A DNA stretch of 15,969 bases, taken from NCBI GenBank assembly GCA_009649835.1, contig PYCK01000179.1:1-15969 (forward strand), in the 5' to 3' direction. Shown one piece after another: positions 1 to 6,550 of the stretch; within the stretch, counting starts at the first letter, position 1; each line of letters opens with the position of its first letter. The notes under the pieces were generated by a model. The model made no database searches. It saw only the letters and a program-made list of their open reading frames with translations, and had not been told where the DNA came from. Position numbers and translations under genes: made by a program. The DNA is from Candidatus Methanocomedens sp. Lineage in GTDB: Archaea > Halobacteriota > Methanosarcinia > Methanosarcinales > Methanocomedenaceae.

Positions 1-197
1 ATTCACTACTAATATATATGGGAAATTATACATTCTTATATGAGCTTCTCAATCCCATACAACTGATATTGTGATCAAGAACTACAATGCAGTTCAATAT
101 TTTCTTATTCAACCAGTAGTCCATCTGTGACAAATGGTTGTTTTTGTGTTATTTACCAAAGTATTTATCAGGTTTGTTATCAATACCAATTTTATAC

Positions 198-797
198 ATG
201 TCTGAGAAATTCTTTAATATAATCATAAATATGCTAAAGGAACGCCAGCTTTCCATAAGTAGCATATCCAGGCAACTGAAATCAGAAGGATATGACCAGC
301 ACAGGTTGATCATTACCGGATACCTCAGGGCGTTATATGACACTGGTTACCTTATAGAACAAGAAATTCCCCCTTCAAAGGTATATTCATATAACCACAG
401 GGGGCAGGAAACCGACCTATACCGGATACTGGAGGATCGCCTGAAGGATGTGGATCCAGAGTACAGGTACCCTGTTGCAGTATACATATTAACAAGCCTG
501 TTGAACAGGCCGTGTTTCAGGTATGAATTAAGCCTTATCGGGATTACGCCCCAATCCAGCCCTTATGTAAGGGAATCCAGGAATGAGAGGCTCAAGGAGT
601 TCAGAGAGGACATCAGCAGGTTTGATATCCCCGAAGGTGATAAAGCATATGAGATGAACGGACATGATGCAGGTGTGATCTTGCACAGCTCTGATGTCAT
701 CTGTGGTATTATGAAAAACCTGCTGGACCTGACCGGGCTCAAATCCCGGTACCATTCCACCCGAATAACAGAGTTTATGGAACATAAAGATCGCTAG
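198..797 (+). CDS. uncharacterised archaeal winged-helix-like protein
   Basis: I do not recognise the family. From the ATG at 198 the protein has 199 residues. The first ~65 residues look like a winged helix: a helix (FFNIIINMLKERQ), a helix-turn-helix-like stretch (SISSISRQLKSEG, then HRLIITGYLRALYDTGYLI) and a strand-like wing (PPSKVYSYN). This suggests a DNA-binding or regulatory protein, which is inference. The rest is charged and helical, with no catalytic motif or membrane segment. The open frame reaches back to a TTG at 138, but that start has no ribosome-binding site and would add a hydrophobic stretch unlike the rest. A TATA-like GTATTTATC near 161-168 lies ~30 bases before 198, which fits a leaderless start there; the ATG at 231 is an alternative. 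The next gene is mobA, in the same direction and 130 bases on. Confidence 0.6.
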   Translation: MSEKFFNIIINMLKERQLSISSISRQLKSEGYDQHRLIITGYLRALYDTGYLIEQEIPPSKVYSYNHRGQETDLYRILEDRLKDVDPEYRYPVAVYILTSLLNRPCFRYELSLIGITPQSSPYVRESRNERLKEFREDISRFDIPEGDKAYEMNGHDAGVILHSSDVICGIMKNLLDLTGLKSRYHSTRITEFMEHKDR

Positions 798-798
798 A

Positions 799-880
799 TT
801 GATGTCAGGTGGATAACAGGTTGATGCCAGTGGATACAAAGTTGATGCCAGGTGGATGCAAAGTTGATGCCAGATTGATG
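799..880. repeat. 22-bp imperfect tandem repeat, about 4 units
   Basis: Units begin TTGATGYCAG at 799, 821, 842 and 864, with lengths 22, 21 and 22, and the last unit is partial. It starts two bases after the stop codon of the winged-helix gene. The unit is TTGATGCCAGGTGGATRCAAAG with small changes. A long antisense reading frame here is a by-product of the repeat (repeated His-Leu-Ala-Ser-Thr-type residues), not a gene. Confidence 0.85.
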
Positions 881-927
881 ATAATTGGGAAAATCTCACC
901 ATCGTTCTATGGAAGGGAAATCAAAAT

Positions 928-1533
928 ATGATCAATACCTCTACAATAATATTGGCTGGCGGCCTGGGTAAGCGGCTCGGGTATAAGGAGAAAGCCCTGA
1001 TACCCATAAATGGTAAACCGATCATAGAGCATACCATCGAAGTCCTTGAAGAAGTGGTGGATGAGATTATTGTGTCAGTAAGGGATGACAGGCAAAAGCA
1101 ACTCCTTGAAGAATGTACCACAGGTCGGATAATCGTAGTGGATAAATATGTTGATGTGGGGCCCCTTGCCGGCATCCTTGAAGGACTGAAGGCCGCTGGT
1201 GGTGAATACGTTTTTGTTGTTGCCTGTGATATGCCTCTCCTCAATGTAGGGGTGGTGGAATTGTTGTTCAAACGCGCTCAGGGACATGATGGGGCACTAC
1301 CTGTAGGTGATGACGGAATATATGAACCCCTGCATGCAGTATATCGTACCGGACCTATGCTGGGCAGGACCGAAAAGTCTATCGAACAGGGTGAAAGGTT
1401 CATTCTGGCGCCCATCTTTGATCTGGAAGATATGGTGCTTATAGAAATGGATGAGATCAGGGAGCTGGACCCGGAACTCAAGACATTTTTAAACGTAAAT
1501 ACGCTTGAGGATATTGAAAAATATAATATTTGA
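928..1533 (+). CDS. mobA: molybdenum cofactor guanylyltransferase (MobA-like nucleotidyltransferase)
   Basis: MobA transfers GMP from GTP to molybdopterin to make the guanine-dinucleotide form of the Mo/W cofactor in the cytoplasm. The 201-residue protein has the Rossmann-type nucleotidyltransferase signature LAGGLGKRLG with the downstream Lys (about 9-22), a GPLAGI segment (78-83), the metal-binding CDMPLL motif (Asp101), a YEPLHAVYR segment (~132-140) typical of MobA, and the family C-terminus FLNVNT followed by LEDI. Length is normal (about 190-210). The ATG at 928 follows GGAAGGGA at 911-918. Methanogen-type archaea need this cofactor for formylmethanofuran dehydrogenase. CobY, which acts on cobinamide, is a related fold, but the EPLHAVY and FLNVNT motifs favour MobA. 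The gene ends 11 bases from the convergent dimer-glycosylase gene. Confidence 0.85.
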   Translation: MINTSTIILAGGLGKRLGYKEKALIPINGKPIIEHTIEVLEEVVDEIIVSVRDDRQKQLLEECTTGRIIVVDKYVDVGPLAGILEGLKAAGGEYVFVVACDMPLLNVGVVELLFKRAQGHDGALPVGDDGIYEPLHAVYRTGPMLGRTEKSIEQGERFILAPIFDLEDMVLIEMDEIRELDPELKTFLNVNTLEDIEKYNI

Positions 1534-1544
1534 GGGAAGACCTG

Positions 1545-1874
1545 CTAAACTTTGCATCCGCACTCCTTTTCCTGGAGAATCCTGATCTGCTCATCATAAG
1601 GAACCACGAAAATGCTCTGTACACCCTCGCCGGTTGCAAGTACCGGATCAAGTGGAGTATGATGATTGTAACCTCTTGCCTTCATCTCCCTGACAAGTTC
1701 CTCATGCCTCAGATACAGGGCTTTTAGCCTCCCCCTCCATCTTGTGATCTCAGGATGGTTGGCATATGCTTTCTTGCCATTGGTGATGACAGACCACACA
1801 GCATGTAGTTCCCTGTGCTCACCAAGCAAGTGGTTCCGGCAAAATCTGTCAGGTGGGATGTCCCAGATTCTCAT
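1545..1874 (-). CDS. pyrimidine-dimer DNA glycosylase / endonuclease V family (T4 DenV-like)
   Basis: Proteins of this family cut the glycosidic bond of UV-induced pyrimidine dimers and nick the resulting abasic site. With the ATG at 1874 the protein is 109 residues and begins MRIWDIPPDR. The family core HLLGEHREL is at 15-23; His15, Arg21 and Glu22 align with T4 endonuclease V His16, Arg22 and the catalytic Glu23. A conserved WRGRLKALYLRHEELVREM helix (46-64) and GYNHHTPLD (69-76) follow. The frame continues upstream to ATG 1889 and TTG 1892, but homologues of this type start at MRIW. T4 endonuclease V uses its N-terminal threonine amine as nucleophile; here residue 2 is Arg. The C-terminus CGCKV is unusual. 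The gene is convergent with mobA and divergent from rfcS. Confidence 0.82.
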   Translation of the reverse strand: MRIWDIPPDRFCRNHLLGEHRELHAVWSVITNGKKAYANHPEITRWRGRLKALYLRHEELVREMKARGYNHHTPLDPVLATGEGVQSIFVVPYDEQIRILQEKECGCKV

Positions 1875-1953
1875 GATCAACACGTCCATCAAATTTCTTG
1901 ATAAAGAACAGATGTTATTATAGTATTATGTTATTAACTGAAATGTTTTAACA

Positions 1954-2000
1954 AACCTTATACCCATCAAATCATATATACATCCATTCCACAAGGAGGT
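1954..2000 (+). promoter_or_regulatory. rfcS promoter and strong Shine-Dalgarno
   Basis: A TATA-like CCTTATACC lies at about 1956-1964, and a second AT-rich box, CATATATAC, at 1973-1981. AAGGAGGT at 1993-2000 is a near-perfect ribosome-binding site. Its position marks 2008 as the start codon of rfcS although the codon there is ATT. The stretch 1875-2007 also has to hold the promoter for the divergent glycosylase gene. Confidence 0.6.
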
Positions 2001-2007
2001 CCTGGAA

Positions 2008-2973
2008 ATTAAAGAAGAGATCTGGATTGAAAAATATCGTCCACACACCCTGGAAGATGTGGTTGGACAGGACGAAATAGTAAAACGCCTCCAGTCATAC
2101 GTAAAATCCCGCAATCTGCCACACCTGCTGTTCTCCGGCCCACCCGGCGTTGGCAAAACGGCTTCAGCCATCGCTGTTGCCAAGGAACTGTTCGGCGACA
2201 CGTGGACAAATAACTTTACCGAACTAAACGCCAGTGATGAGCGCGGTATCGATGTAGTACGTAACAAGATCAAGAACTTTGCCCGCACATCCCCACTGGG
2301 CGAAGCAGATTTCAAGATAATTTTCCTTGATGAGGCCGATGCACTTACCTCTGACGCCCAGAGTGCACTAAGGCGCACCATGGAGAAATACACCAGCAAC
2401 TGCCGGTTCATTCTCTCGTGCAATTACTCATCAAAGATCATAGACCCAATCCAGTCCAGGTGTGCCGTATACAGGTTCGCTCCTATTTCACTTGAAGCCA
2501 TCCAGCAGCGTATAGCCCATATCGCAGGGATAGAGGGGCTTGAGGTCAACGACGAGGGCATGGAAGCCATAAAATACGTTTCCATGGGTGATATGAGAAA
2601 AGCAATTAACGCCCTCCAGGCAGCCGGATTGCTGGATAAAAAGGTAGACATGGAAGCAATCTACCAGATCACTGCCACTGCCAGACCAGAGGAGATCGGC
2701 AGCCTCATAGATCTGGCACTGGGCGGGGACTTTATCGGTGCAAGGACCAAGCTGGACACTTTACTTATCAACCAGGGCTTATCTGGCGAGGATATTATTG
2801 TCCAGATACACAGGACCATGTTCGACAAGAGCATTCCCGATATCCTGAAAGTGAAATTGATGGACCGTATCGGCGAGATAGATTTCAGGCTGACAGAAGG
2901 TGCCAATGAACGGATACAGTTAGAGGCACTGCTTGCTTATTTTGTCCTGGCCGGGAAAGGAAATGACAGTTAG
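2008..2973 (+). CDS. rfcS: replication factor C small subunit (clamp loader ATPase)
   Basis: RfcS is the ATPase subunit that, with RfcL, opens the PCNA sliding clamp and loads it on primed DNA. At 321 residues it matches archaeal RfcS (about 320-340). It shows the RFC box EEIWIEKYRP (3-12), Walker A GPPGVGKT (44-51), LNASDERG (73-80), the Walker B/DEAD box FLDEAD (106-111), sensor 1 FILSCNYSS (134-142), the SRC arginine finger (150-152) and a sensor-2 region GDMRKAIN. A GTG at 2059 gives a 304-residue frame but would lose the RFC box. The only start that restores the family N-terminus is ATT at 2008, eight bases after GGAGG. No ATG, GTG or TTG lies in frame from there back through the SD. The stop overlaps the next gene by 11 bases, so the two are probably co-transcribed. 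Confidence 0.93.
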   Translation: MKEEIWIEKYRPHTLEDVVGQDEIVKRLQSYVKSRNLPHLLFSGPPGVGKTASAIAVAKELFGDTWTNNFTELNASDERGIDVVRNKIKNFARTSPLGEADFKIIFLDEADALTSDAQSALRRTMEKYTSNCRFILSCNYSSKIIDPIQSRCAVYRFAPISLEAIQQRIAHIAGIEGLEVNDEGMEAIKYVSMGDMRKAINALQAAGLLDKKVDMEAIYQITATARPEEIGSLIDLALGGDFIGARTKLDTLLINQGLSGEDIIVQIHRTMFDKSIPDILKVKLMDRIGEIDFRLTEGANERIQLEALLAYFVLAGKGNDS

Positions 2974-3481
2974 CGCCACTATTGCTGCTCATATTTCCTG
3001 GATTCCCGACTGGGCAGCTACCGTTATCATTGCCATGATGCCGGTGGCAGAACTGAGGGGTGCCTTAACCATTGCACTTGCCCCGGCCGAAGTTGGCGGT
3101 TACGGTATGGCTGTCCCTGAAGCGTACTTCCTTGCCGTGATCGGTAATATGATACCTGTCATTCCATTATTGCTGTTCCTTGGACCGGTATCTGATTTCC
3201 TGCGACGCTGGAAAGTGTGGGATGTATTCTTTACCTGGTTGTTCACCCGCACTCAACACAAGCACAATGCAAGGTTCGAGAAATATGGTACGCTGGCACT
3301 TACGTTATTTGTAGCTGTACCGCTGCCTGTCACCGGGGCATGGACGGGATGCGCTGCTGCATTCGTGTTCGGTATTGAATTCAGGCATGCCCTGCTTGCG
3401 ATATTTACGGGCGTACTGATAGCCGGGATCGTGGTAACTGCACTCACACTGACAGGGATCGGAATATTTGAATTGTTCTGA
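2963..3481 (+). CDS. small multi-drug export family membrane protein (COG2426)
   Basis: This is an integral membrane protein of the putative small multi-drug export family, a name based on weak similarity; the real substrate is unknown. The 172-residue protein has several hydrophobic segments: about 18-40, containing the family MPVAELRGALTIA motif; 54-76; 108-136, containing FVAVPLPVTGAWTG with its Pro and Thr-Gly-Trp re-entrant-type motif; and 142-171. A charged loop, RRWKVWDVF to HKHNARFEKYG (81-109), separates the halves. The two motif-bearing hairpins suggest a transporter with inverted halves (inference). The ATG at 2963 follows GGAAAGGAA and overlaps the rfcS stop. The upstream in-frame start at 2933 has no ribosome-binding site and lies inside rfcS coding sequence. 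A link to clamp loading is not evident. Confidence 0.78.
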   Translation: MTVSATIAAHISWIPDWAATVIIAMMPVAELRGALTIALAPAEVGGYGMAVPEAYFLAVIGNMIPVIPLLLFLGPVSDFLRRWKVWDVFFTWLFTRTQHKHNARFEKYGTLALTLFVAVPLPVTGAWTGCAAAFVFGIEFRHALLAIFTGVLIAGIVVTALTLTGIGIFELF

Positions 3482-3566
3482 TGGAATAGTAATAAATTTG
3501 AAGTGAGTGCATAAATAGTGGGTGTAGAAATACATACTATTGACTTGAATTGAACAAGAGGTTTCA

Positions 3567-4658
3567 ATGATCAACTCAGACTGGGAAGGACCGTGGGTCA
3601 CGGCAGACCATGCTTTTGACATTATGCGCCAGGGGATTGAAGGGGGTGATAGACTTTTCACGAATATCAGCGCCTATGACGATTACCTGGCATACGTTGT
3701 TAAAAAGAAGGGCTATGAACCCGGAAACACACTTGCATTGATTGCACCGTTTTTGATAGCCTTCGGCCTGGATAATGATTTCCTTGTGGAAAAGGCAAAG
3801 GATAATGCCAATTTCATTGCCGGTTCCATCAAAGCAATAGAGCTGCTAAGACGCAGCTATACGGTAAATATCATCAGTACCAGTTACCACCAGTATGTAC
3901 ATTATACGGCCTACCTGGCAGGTGTACCTGAAGAAAATACATACTGTACGTGGTTTCCCATTGATGAATATGCCAGTGAGATGTCAGGTGCCGATAAGGA
4001 CCTTGTCAGGGAAATGGCCCTGACCATTATGTCTATGCCGCCCCTGGATATTGATACGAATGCCGGGCAGGATGTACTTGATGAAAATACTGTCTGTTCT
4101 ATCGGGCAGATGGATAGCTTTTTTTGGGACATACTCCCTTCTACTGGTTTTTGTAGTGTGCTGGAAGAGGTACAACCGGTAGGCGGCACCCGTAAATATG
4201 AGGCAGTGATAAGTGCTCTTGATAAGCAAGGACAGGGTCTGAAGCAATCAGCCACCATAGGCGACAGCATCACTGACTGGAAAATGCTGGATCTTACCAG
4301 GGATGCCGGAGGACTGGCTTTATCATTCAATGGCAATGAGTATGCAGTATCCAACTGTAATGTGGCTGTGATGTCAGGGAACTGCATGGTTACGGCACTG
4401 CTGGTGGAGGTGTTCGAACGGAACGGGCTCGGTGCGGTTGAAGCACTGGTTTTAGATTGGGGCTGGCCTTCTATTAAGGAACTTTACCAGCAGGGGAAGG
4501 TTGATAGTGCTATCTATAATGCATTCAGGCACGCATTCACAGGTTCGGATTTTCCACATGCGGTTTGGGTAACAGAGGATAATCTGGATGAGACTATTGA
4601 GGTCAGTAAACGCTACCGCAGGTCGGTCAGGGGTACGCAGATCGGGGCGCTGGGGTGA
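3567..4658 (+). CDS. HAD-like protein, COG4030 / EhaR-like family
   Basis: Conserved mainly in methanogenic archaea and sometimes annotated as energy-converting hydrogenase A subunit R, although no hydrogenase genes are nearby. The 363-residue protein has the elements of a HAD-type hydrolase: motif I near the N-terminus, NSDWEGPW (Asp5 and, in place of the usual second Asp, Glu7); motif II STS (104-106) after hydrophobic VNII; a Lys in GGTRKYE (Lys210); and motif IV GDSITDWKML (232-241). Between motifs I and II is a helical cap region. This fits a phosphatase-like or phosphotransfer fold; the substrate is unknown. The ATG at 3567 follows AAGAGGT, and a TATA-like GCATAAATAG lies near 3510. It is a single gene between the rfcS pair and a 300-bp gap. 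Confidence 0.7.
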   Translation: MINSDWEGPWVTADHAFDIMRQGIEGGDRLFTNISAYDDYLAYVVKKKGYEPGNTLALIAPFLIAFGLDNDFLVEKAKDNANFIAGSIKAIELLRRSYTVNIISTSYHQYVHYTAYLAGVPEENTYCTWFPIDEYASEMSGADKDLVREMALTIMSMPPLDIDTNAGQDVLDENTVCSIGQMDSFFWDILPSTGFCSVLEEVQPVGGTRKYEAVISALDKQGQGLKQSATIGDSITDWKMLDLTRDAGGLALSFNGNEYAVSNCNVAVMSGNCMVTALLVEVFERNGLGAVEALVLDWGWPSIKELYQQGKVDSAIYNAFRHAFTGSDFPHAVWVTEDNLDETIEVSKRYRRSVRGTQIGALG

Positions 4659-4959
4659 GTTTTGGAGTCAAGCTTGGTGAACGATGTTCTATTTTTCGAT
4701 AGGATTTATTCCTATCATAATCGCCAAGATTGTTTGCATTATTACTAATATATTAGCAATAATGGTGCCTTTTGGATATATCAGGATTTTATTCATTCCA
4801 TTGTAGCTGTTTTTGCTTTCATTTTAATACCCGGGTTTTAGGTATCATCAATGTATAACCAATTATTAGGATTACGATACTTAGAATTATGAGTCTGTTT
4901 TTTAATGTATAGGAAACTCCGCGAAACTTATTAACCCCATCGCAACCAATCCTACATCA
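4659..4959. other. AT-rich intergenic region with hairpin
   Basis: No convincing gene. A perfect 7-bp hairpin (GATAGGA, loop TTTAT, TCCTATC) lies at 4698-4716, 40 bases past the upstream stop, and may end or protect that transcript; it has no T-run right after it. On the minus strand, 4689-4796 can encode a 35-residue hydrophobic peptide (starts MNKILIYPKG) with no good ribosome-binding site. Another hydrophobic frame at 4819-4926 lacks a start codon. They could be remnants of a membrane protein or chance products of AT-rich DNA. Confidence 0.4.
4923..4959 (+). promoter_or_regulatory. TATA box for a probably leaderless FmdE-family mRNA
   Basis: AAACTTATTAA at 4924-4934 is about 26-35 bases before the ATG at 4960, the usual archaeal distance to a transcription start. 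No Shine-Dalgarno sequence is visible before the ATG (CCTACATCA), so transcription probably starts at or just before the start codon. Confidence 0.5.
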
Positions 4960-5490
4960 ATGACACAGCCCCATATTCCCCCAGACCTCAAACCCATCAT
5001 CGATTTCCACGGCCACTTCTGTCCGGGCCTGGTACTTGGCTACCGCGCTGCAAAGGCAGGCATGGAACGAATTCATGCCATGCGCTCAGAAGATGAAGAA
5101 TTGATAGCAATTGTGGAGAACAATTCCTGCGCAGTTGATGCCATACAGTACATGACCGGCTGCACCTTTGGTAAGGGCAACTTATTTTTCAGGGATTACG
5201 GCAAGCATGTATATACCCTGGCACTCCGTCCCAGTGGCCGTGGTGTACGGGTAAGCCTGAAGGGCACTATGTTCGAAAACGAGGATCGTGATAAGCGTAT
5301 CGAGCAGATATTGAGCATAGATGAAAATGAGTTGTTCGACATACGGGACGTTACCATTGAACTGCCGTCGCATGCCCGGATACATGAATCAGTAGCATGT
5401 TCCAGGTGCGGGGAGCCTGTAATGGAGACAAGGATCAAGGAAAAGGATGGAAAAGGTTACTGCATTCCATGTTTTAATGAAAAGTCCTGA
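4960..5490 (+). CDS. FmdE-family protein with C-terminal zinc ribbon
   Basis: The FmdE domain was first named from a protein co-purifying with or encoded beside formylmethanofuran dehydrogenase; its activity is not settled. The 176-residue protein has the domain signature IDFHGHFCPG (14-23, with His17, His19 and Cys21), then NNSCAVDAIQ (Cys57) and TGCTFGKGN (Cys68), which are candidate metal or cluster ligands. The C-terminus holds a zinc ribbon, CSRC at 147-150 and CIPC at 168-171, as in the two-domain members. No Fwd/Fmd subunit genes are nearby. Thioredoxin reductase follows 80 bases later, so a redox role for the many cysteines is possible (inference). The start at 4960 suits the family and appears leaderless. 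Confidence 0.85.
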   Translation: MTQPHIPPDLKPIIDFHGHFCPGLVLGYRAAKAGMERIHAMRSEDEELIAIVENNSCAVDAIQYMTGCTFGKGNLFFRDYGKHVYTLALRPSGRGVRVSLKGTMFENEDRDKRIEQILSIDENELFDIRDVTIELPSHARIHESVACSRCGEPVMETRIKEKDGKGYCIPCFNEKS

Positions 5491-5570
5491 CAAAAGTATA
5501 ATAATGAAGGGAAAAGGGAATATAGACTGCTCAATAATATTCCATGATAAATAACAATGGATGGTTAACA

Positions 5571-6479
5571 ATGGTATATGATGTAATCATAATCGGTGGC
5601 GGTCCTGCCGGACTTTCCGCAGGCATATATGCCAAACGTGCAATGATGAATGCCCTGCTTATAGAGAAAGTTGGATTGGGCGGGCAGATCACCAAGACCC
5701 ATATGCTTGAGAATTACCCGGGTTTTCCCGAGGTTAGCGGCATGGAACTGATGGAGAAGATGGAAGAACATGCTAAGAAGTTCGACCTTGAGATAAAATT
5801 TGCCGATGTCAGGCAGATCAAGGACGGAGGCGACGTCAAGACTGTCGTGACATCTGACGGTGAGTTCGAGACCAGATCCGTAATTGTTGCCACAGGTACC
5901 AGGCCAAAGAAACTGGGCGTGCCAGGCGAAGACGAATTCACAGGCAGGGGCGTATCTACCTGCGCTACGTGTGATGGTTTTTTCTTTACAGGCAAGGACG
6001 TGGCGCTGGTAGGCGGCGGCGACAGCGCCATTGTTGAAGCCATCTTCCTTACCAAAATGGTCAACAAGGTATATGTCATTCACCGCAGGGATGAACTGAG
6101 AGCCGAAAAGATCAACCAGGAAAGGGCTTTCAAGAACCCAAAGATAGAGTTTGTCTGGAACTCAAACCTGCAGTCGATCGAAGGTACCAATACTGTTGAA
6201 AAGGTAATAGTCAAGAACAAGCTAACTGATGAGATCACAGAGATACAGGTAGGGGGCGTGTTTATGTATGTGGGTGTGGAACCTGGCACGGATTTTGTCG
6301 AAGCCGACAAAGATGGGAACGGTTTTCTTATTACCGGTCCTGACCTGTCCACTTCAGTACCAGGGATATTTGCTGCAGGAGATTGCCGGACCACATTACT
6401 GCGCCAGGTAGCTACGGCAGTTGCTGATGGTGCCCTGGCTGCGGTCTCAGCAGAACGCTACCTTGCCGGGATAGAATAA
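5571..6479 (+). CDS. trxB: thioredoxin reductase-like FAD/NAD(P) oxidoreductase
   Basis: It transfers electrons from a nicotinamide or other reduced donor through FAD and a redox disulfide to thioredoxin-like proteins in the cytoplasm. At 302 residues it is the normal low-molecular-weight length. It has the N-terminal FAD dinucleotide fold IIIGGGPAG (6-14), the ATG motif VATGTRPKK (106-114), the redox centre CATC (Cys131, Cys134), a second Rossmann fold VGGGDSA (147-153), the NADPH phosphate-binding HRRDELRAEK (171-180) and the C-terminal FAD motif GIFAAGDCR. HRRDxxRA argues for NADPH use, unlike some methanogen F420-dependent forms. The frame extends to ATG 5544, but MVYDVIIIGGG at 5571 is the family start. 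No clear Shine-Dalgarno is present at either. Confidence 0.9.
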   Translation: MVYDVIIIGGGPAGLSAGIYAKRAMMNALLIEKVGLGGQITKTHMLENYPGFPEVSGMELMEKMEEHAKKFDLEIKFADVRQIKDGGDVKTVVTSDGEFETRSVIVATGTRPKKLGVPGEDEFTGRGVSTCATCDGFFFTGKDVALVGGGDSAIVEAIFLTKMVNKVYVIHRRDELRAEKINQERAFKNPKIEFVWNSNLQSIEGTNTVEKVIVKNKLTDEITEIQVGGVFMYVGVEPGTDFVEADKDGNGFLITGPDLSTSVPGIFAAGDCRTTLLRQVATAVADGALAAVSAERYLAGIE

Positions 6480-6485
6480 CGAAGC

Positions 6486-6521
6486 GAATCACAACCGGAA
6501 CCACATCTGGAATCACAACTG
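6486..6521. repeat. three tandem 12-bp repeats after trxB
   Basis: GAATCACAACCG, GAACCACATCTG and GAATCACAACTG follow each other at 6486, 6498 and 6510. They begin seven bases after the trxB stop, in the gap before nth. Confidence 0.75.
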
Positions 6522-6550
6522 TTATCTATTCATATCTCTTTTATTTTTTC

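Noticed and set aside
1..137. Window start searched for a gene end, tRNA or promoter
   Set aside because: AT-rich with no convincing frame, cloverleaf or repeat; I see nothing supportable here.
528..902. 124-residue minus-strand frame with repeated His-Leu-Ala-Ser-type segments
   Set aside because: The repeats come from the 22-bp tandem repeat, and the rest is the shadow of the plus-strand winged-helix gene.
3911..4387. 158-residue minus-strand frame inside the COG4030 gene
   Set aside because: Antisense shadow of a well-supported HAD-like gene, with no motif of its own.
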